Shown here: positions 59,886-64,000 of the stretch, one piece after another
Position numbering within the stretch: the first letter of the stretch is position 1
Layout: the number at the start of each line of letters is the position of its first letter
Origin: Prosopocoilus inquinatus
Taxonomy: Eukaryota > Arthropoda > Insecta > Coleoptera > Lucanidae
DNA length: 64,000 bases
Direction: 5' to 3'
Assembly: GCA_036172665.1 (NCBI GenBank)
Contig: CM069872.1
Location: 44,440,101 to 44,504,100 of the forward strand
The notes under the pieces: generated by a model
The model's database searches: none
What the model was told of the DNA's origin: nothing
The model's input: the letters and a program-made list of their open reading frames with translations, nothing else
Program-made: the position numbers and the translations under genes

Positions 59886-62642
59886 ATGGCGGGGTTGCGA
59901 GTGTTCGGGGATCAGCCACCAGTAGAAGTACTAGAAAATAATGAAACCCGAATTGTGGAAGGACCAGCAGAAAATTCGAAATTAAAAATAAAACCACCAA
60001 CGTTCGATGGAAAGTCTTCTTGGCCCAACTACTTCAAACAGTTCGAAGCAGCAGCAAAGGCAAACAGATGGACGGCCAGCGAAAAAGCCACTTCGTTAAT
60101 TGTGGCCTTGAGAGGGGACGCTATCGATGTGCTACAGACGATGCCGCCAGAGGAACAAGAAGACTTCGACAAGCTGGTGAACAGGATGGAAATGCGTTAC
60201 GGACAGGCCCATCTGACCGAGGTATACCATGCGCAGTTGAGGAATCGCTGTCAGAAATCCGGAGAAAGTCTTCAGGAATTCGAAGCGGACGTAGCGCGGC
60301 TGGCCCAGTTGGCATATTCCACAGCTCCTGTTGAATTCCTCAAATGTTTGACGGTGCAGACCTTCATAGATGGAATCCGTGACCCAGACAACCAGCAGGC
60401 ATTGAGAATGACCCATCCGAAGACATCCAAGAACGCATTGGCTTATGCCTTGGAATTTGAAGCGGCGAGACGAGTCTCAAGAGGGCATGTCAAGGTGCGA
60501 GCGGCTATGGACTTCCAAGAGGAAAAAGAGGAAGAATCCGCTAACGCCAAGGTGGGATCTGCTATAAAGGAGCGACCCAGGGAATATACCACCGCCGAGG
60601 ATGTTCGCCGCATTGTGGAAGGTCTTCAAGCAGAAGAAGCCGCTGGTGTGTTGGAATTGCCAGGAGGAAGGACATGTTCGCAGGCGATGTCCAAAACCCA
60701 GACAGGATCCAAGGAAGCCACAGTTAAACTAAGCCGGGTCGGTGCAGAGGGGCAAACGTCGACCCGTATTCAAAGGCCCCCAAAGACGAAAGCCAACCAA
60801 GTAATATCCCTACGGCAGTTAACCAGCAGTATCTTCGTGGATGTTACCATTGATGACATTCCTCACACCATGTTATTGGATACGGGTGCGACGAAGACCA
60901 TCCTAAGACCCGACGTCATTAAGTCATCTGGACGCACCGAGCCGACCAAGTGGAAACTGAAAACTGCAACTGGAACATCAGCAACTGTCCACGGTGAAGT
61001 AGAGGTTATCATCACCATTGGTTCAACTCCAATAAAACACCGTGCACTGGTGGCAGATATAGAGGACGAGGCAATTTTGGGCATGGACGTCATGTGTGCC
61101 CACGGGTTCCAATTGGACTTAAAGCGTGGCGTGATGGCGGTCAATAATGAGGAATTGGTTCTACATCAACGAGGAGACGTGGCCGCTCGAGTAGTCCTCG
61201 CTGAAGACGTTGTATTACCCAGCAGGACTGAGGTTAACGTCGACGAAAAACTGGACGGTGTTTTTCAAGATGGGCAAGTCATTATGGTTGAACCTAATAC
61301 TGATGATCAAAGGATTGGAAGAGGAGTCCTCGTTGGGAAAATGTTGTTGACGGCGAAGAAGGAAGTACCTGTCCGCCTGATGAACGTCAATTGTTTCTCC
61401 GTCAATATCAAGAAAGGAACCATCTTGGGAAGCTGCACCATGGTGTCCTCCATCTCCCGCCACCTTGAAGCAAACGTGCCAGAAGCGAAAGTCCCAAGGA
61501 AATTATGGGAAATGGTTATGTCAACAGCCCAGGAATTGACTCCAGACCAGAAGACAAAAGCGAAGTACCTGATCGGCCGCTATCAAGATGTATTTGAGAT
61601 AGAAAATGGATCCAAGGGAAGAACAGATGTCGTGAAACACAAAATAGAGACTGGAGAAGAAAGACCTATCCGTCAAGCTCCAAGGCGATTACCGTTGGCG
61701 AAGCGTGAGGAAGCGGAACGCATTATTCGCGAGATGGAAAAGGATAATGTAATAGAACCATCAAGCAGCCCATGGGCGTCACCAGTAGTGCTTGTGAAGA
61801 AGAAGGATGGGTCCACCAGGTTCTGTGTAGACTACCGGTTACTCAATAATGTCACCAAGAAGGACAGCTATCCCCTGCCACGGATTGATGATACCCTGGA
61901 CACCCTGGCCGGCTCAAAGATCTTCTCAACTTTGGACTTAAAGAGTGGATATTGGCAAGTGGAGCTGGCGCCCGAAGATCGAGAAAAGACGGCGTTTTCC
62001 ATTGGTATGGGTCTGTGGCAGTTCACAGTGATGCCATTCGGATTATGTAATGCCCCAGCGACATTCGAGAGGTTAATGGAGACGGTTCTGAAAGGTCTGT
62101 CCTGGACAACGTGCATGGTGTACCTTGACGACATAATTGTCGTGGGAAAGACGTTCGACGACCACCTAAGGAACCTGGAAGGAGTGTTCCAGCGGCTTCG
62201 CGGAGCTGGACTAAAGCTTAGCCTCAAGAAGTGTCACCTGTTCCAGAAGGAAGTGAATTACCTGGGGCACATTGTTAATGGAAATGGAATCGCCGTGGAC
62301 CCTGTGAAGATTCAGGTGGTGAAAGACTGGCCAACTCCCAGAAATAAACACCAAATAAGGAGTTTCCTTGGCCTGTGCACTTACTATCGGCGCTACGTTC
62401 CTGGATTTGCAGACATTGCTAAGCCGTTAACAAAACTCACTGAAGAAGGTCGTCCATTTAAATGGGACCAACAGTGTCAAATTGGCTTTGAACAACTAAA
62501 GCAGTACTTGATTAGTGTTCCTATTTTGAGTTATCCTCTCCCGGAAGGCAAATTCGTCGTGGACACAGATGCGAGCAACGTTGGGATTGGTGGCGTACTC
62601 TCCCAGATACAAGAGGGGCAAGGTGATCGGCTACTTCAGTAA
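59886..62642 (+). pseudogene. Gypsy Gag capsid, protease, reverse transcriptase, start of RNase H
   Basis: One open frame of 918 codons, in phase with the Gag start at 59337. Capsid-like region at residues ~40-195 (NYFKQFEAAAKANRW; FEADVARLAQLAY). Around residues 250-300 the sequence is unlike Gag because the zinc knuckle lies in another frame. Protease active site DTGA at 332-335 (60879). RT: FCVDYRLLN, MPFGLCNAPATFERLM and YLDD at 746-749 (62121-62132). RNase H begins at DTDASNVGIGG (Asp at 895). The frame then diverges from the expected RNase H sequence at about 62620 and stops at 62642 because of a frameshift. Roles: virion core, polyprotein cleavage, RNA-to-cDNA copying. Confidence 0.93.
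60634..60733 (+). other. Gag zinc knuckle encoded in the +1 frame
   Basis: In the frame one base downstream of the main ORF, 60649-60690 encodes CWNCQEEGHVRRRC, a perfect CX2CX4HX4C nucleocapsid zinc knuckle, with basic residues before (KKPL) and after (PKPRQDPRK). This frame ends at a TAA at 60730-60732. The main frame reads a non-Gag-like stretch here, so the nucleocapsid is displaced. Either an indel lies between capsid and knuckle, or two compensating indels flank it, or the original element used programmed frameshifting from Gag to Pol. Confidence 0.85.
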
Positions 62643-64000
62643 AGTCCTATCAAAGCCGGAACGAAACTATTGCGTCACAAGAAGGGAATTGCTAGCCGTC
62701 GTAAAAACGATAGAACACTTCTACAAGTACTTGTATGGTAGACGCTTCCTGCTGAGGACCGACCACGCCGCTCTAAAATGGCTTCTCCGTTTCAAGAACC
62801 CAGAAGGGCAAGTTGCACGATGGATCGAACGACTTCAGGAGTACGATTTTGAAATTCAGCATCGGGCAGGAACTAGCCATCGAAATGCCTATGCTCTGTC
62901 GAGAAGACCCTGTGCCGAAGACTGTAAGCACTGTAGTCGTTTGGACGAGAAAGTAGCCACGACTGCGAGGACAGCCATTGTTGATGACAAATGGCAAGGC
63001 GAAGAACTGCGAAGAGACCAGGAGAACGACCCGGATTTGAAATTAGTGCTAGAATGGAAAAGCAGGGACGCGAGGCCTACCTGGGAAGAGGTAGCACCAT
63101 GTGCACCGTCCGTAAAATCATACTGGGCGCAGTGGGACTCCATAGTGTTGGATCGTGGTCTTCTGAGACGAAGCATAGAGAATCAGGAAGGCATGGAACA
63201 GAAGACACAGTTACTGATCCCCAAGAATAGGGTGCCAGAAGTTCTGAGGGAACTTCACGATGGAACTTCCGGAGGGCATCTGGGAGTTAAGAGGACTATG
63301 GAGAAGGTGCGCGAAAGATTTTACTGGGTGAACTGCAAGGAAGACGTGAGGGATTGGTGCAGAAAGTGTACAGTCTGCGCAGCCAGTAACGGTCCCCACA
63401 GGCGGGGTAAGGCTCCCATGAGACAGTACAACGTTGGAAGTCCTTTTGAGAGAGTTGCCATCGATGTAGCCGGTCCGTTTCCAGAAACGAATGGTGGAAA
63501 CAAGTACATCGTCGTGGTAATGGACTACTTTAGTAAGTGGGTTGAAGCTTACGCCCTACCTAACCAAGAGGCGGTCACTATTGCGGAAGTCCTTGTCAGG
63601 GAATGGATCAGTCGGTATGGTGCACCTATGGAACTGCATTCAGACCAAGGAAGGAACTTTGAATCGGCCTTGTTCAAGAACGTGTGTACTCTGCTCGGCG
63701 TACGAAAAACTAGAACAACTGCACTCCACCCACAGTCGGACGGAATGGTGGAAAGGTTCAATAGAACCATCAACCGACATTTGTCCAAGGTCGTTTCCAA
63801 TCATCAGAGGGACTGGGACACGTACATCCCCCTGTTTCTAATGGCATACCGCTCATCTGTTCATGAGACAACAGGGGAGACTCCCGCGAAAGTGGTATTC
63901 GGGCGAGAGCCGAGACTGCCCTGCGACCTGAAGTTTGGTGTGAAGCCTGGCGAAGTCTCTGCCGACGAAGATTACGTGAGCAAATTACGCAGGAAAATGG
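62623..64000 (+). pseudogene. Gypsy RNase H remainder and integrase, partial
   Basis: From 62623 the +1 frame stays open to the window end. It resumes RNase H (VIGYFSKVLSKPERNY; RELLAV; LRTDHAALKWL) and then reads NAYALSRR where the family normally has Asp at the Tyr codon (62890-62892), the fourth RNase H acidic position. Integrase follows: an HHCC zinc domain with His at 63256 and 63277 and Cys at 63367 and 63376, then the DDE core with Asp at 63463, Asp at 63643 and Glu at 63751, 35 residues between the last two. The C-terminal integrase region continues past the window. Integrase itself looks intact as far as it is visible. Confidence 0.93.

Larger units (their letters stand above)
58959..64000 (+). 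mobile_element. Ty3/Gypsy LTR retrotransposon, 5' part
   Basis: Order: LTR, primer binding site, Gag, protease, reverse transcriptase, RNase H, integrase, the order of Ty3/Gypsy (Metaviridae). It runs off the window in the post-integrase region, so the 3' part and 3' LTR are missing. No envelope can be assessed. The copy is recent enough to keep long open stretches but has disabling changes: two in-frame stops in Gag, frame changes at the zinc knuckle and in RNase H, and a changed RNase H residue. Confidence 0.95.

Overview
The window is 64 kb of AT-rich eukaryotic DNA, roughly two-thirds A+T by eye. It looks like an insect genome, possibly a beetle, though I cannot fix the order. The reasons are one intact single-copy eukaryotic gene, spliceosomal signals, insect-type mariner, pogo-like, hAT-like, Gypsy and non-LTR elements, many short inverted-repeat elements, and very long non-coding stretches. 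Nothing prokaryotic is present.

Genes. Only one host protein gene is convincing: a leucine carboxyl methyltransferase 1 (LCMT1) gene at 13.8-14.75 kb on the + strand. It has a single uninterrupted coding exon behind a probable 112-bp 5'UTR intron. All other open frames away from the transposons are short, low-complexity or unrecognisable, and I do not call them genes.

Layout. 0-8.5 kb: gene-free, with two small inverted-repeat elements, a strongly T-skewed domain (6.1-7.9 kb) and a fold-back repeat. 9.6-11.65 kb: a decayed minus-strand LINE reverse-transcriptase fragment split by a GC-richer insert. 12.9-14.9 kb: a CCCGGG-ended element, then LCMT1. 15-25 kb: gene-free, with several MITEs and two striking long hairpins. 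25.99-27.0 kb: a non-autonomous hAT-like element with an 8-bp target duplication and five internal ~178-bp tandem repeats. 27.8-30.3 kb: a nest of elements, a TAGTGATGCG-ended element interrupted by a pogo/Tigger-like element, then another MITE and a pogo-like MITE. 31-41 kb: a second T-skewed domain, a CpG-dense patch at 34.2 kb and more inverted-repeat elements. 42.3-43.5 kb: a dead mariner with long terminal repeats. 43.5-58.9 kb: gene-free, with tandem duplications, a possible LINE tail, a small MITE and a possible tRNA-derived SINE. 58.96-64 kb: the 5' LTR and most of the internal region of a Ty3/Gypsy retrotransposon that runs off the window end.

How it fits together. This is a gene desert shaped by transposons around one housekeeping gene. 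The most interesting part is the Gypsy element. Its Gag starts with a SAP-like motif followed by an 11-residue coiled-coil repeat. Its zinc knuckle is encoded out of frame with both flanking Gag and Pol. The copy carries two in-frame amber codons, an RNase H frameshift and a changed RNase H residue, so it looks inactive. I found no convincing new multi-gene system. The best non-coding leads are the long hairpins, the satellite-carrying hAT element, the CpG-dense patch and the T-skewed domains.
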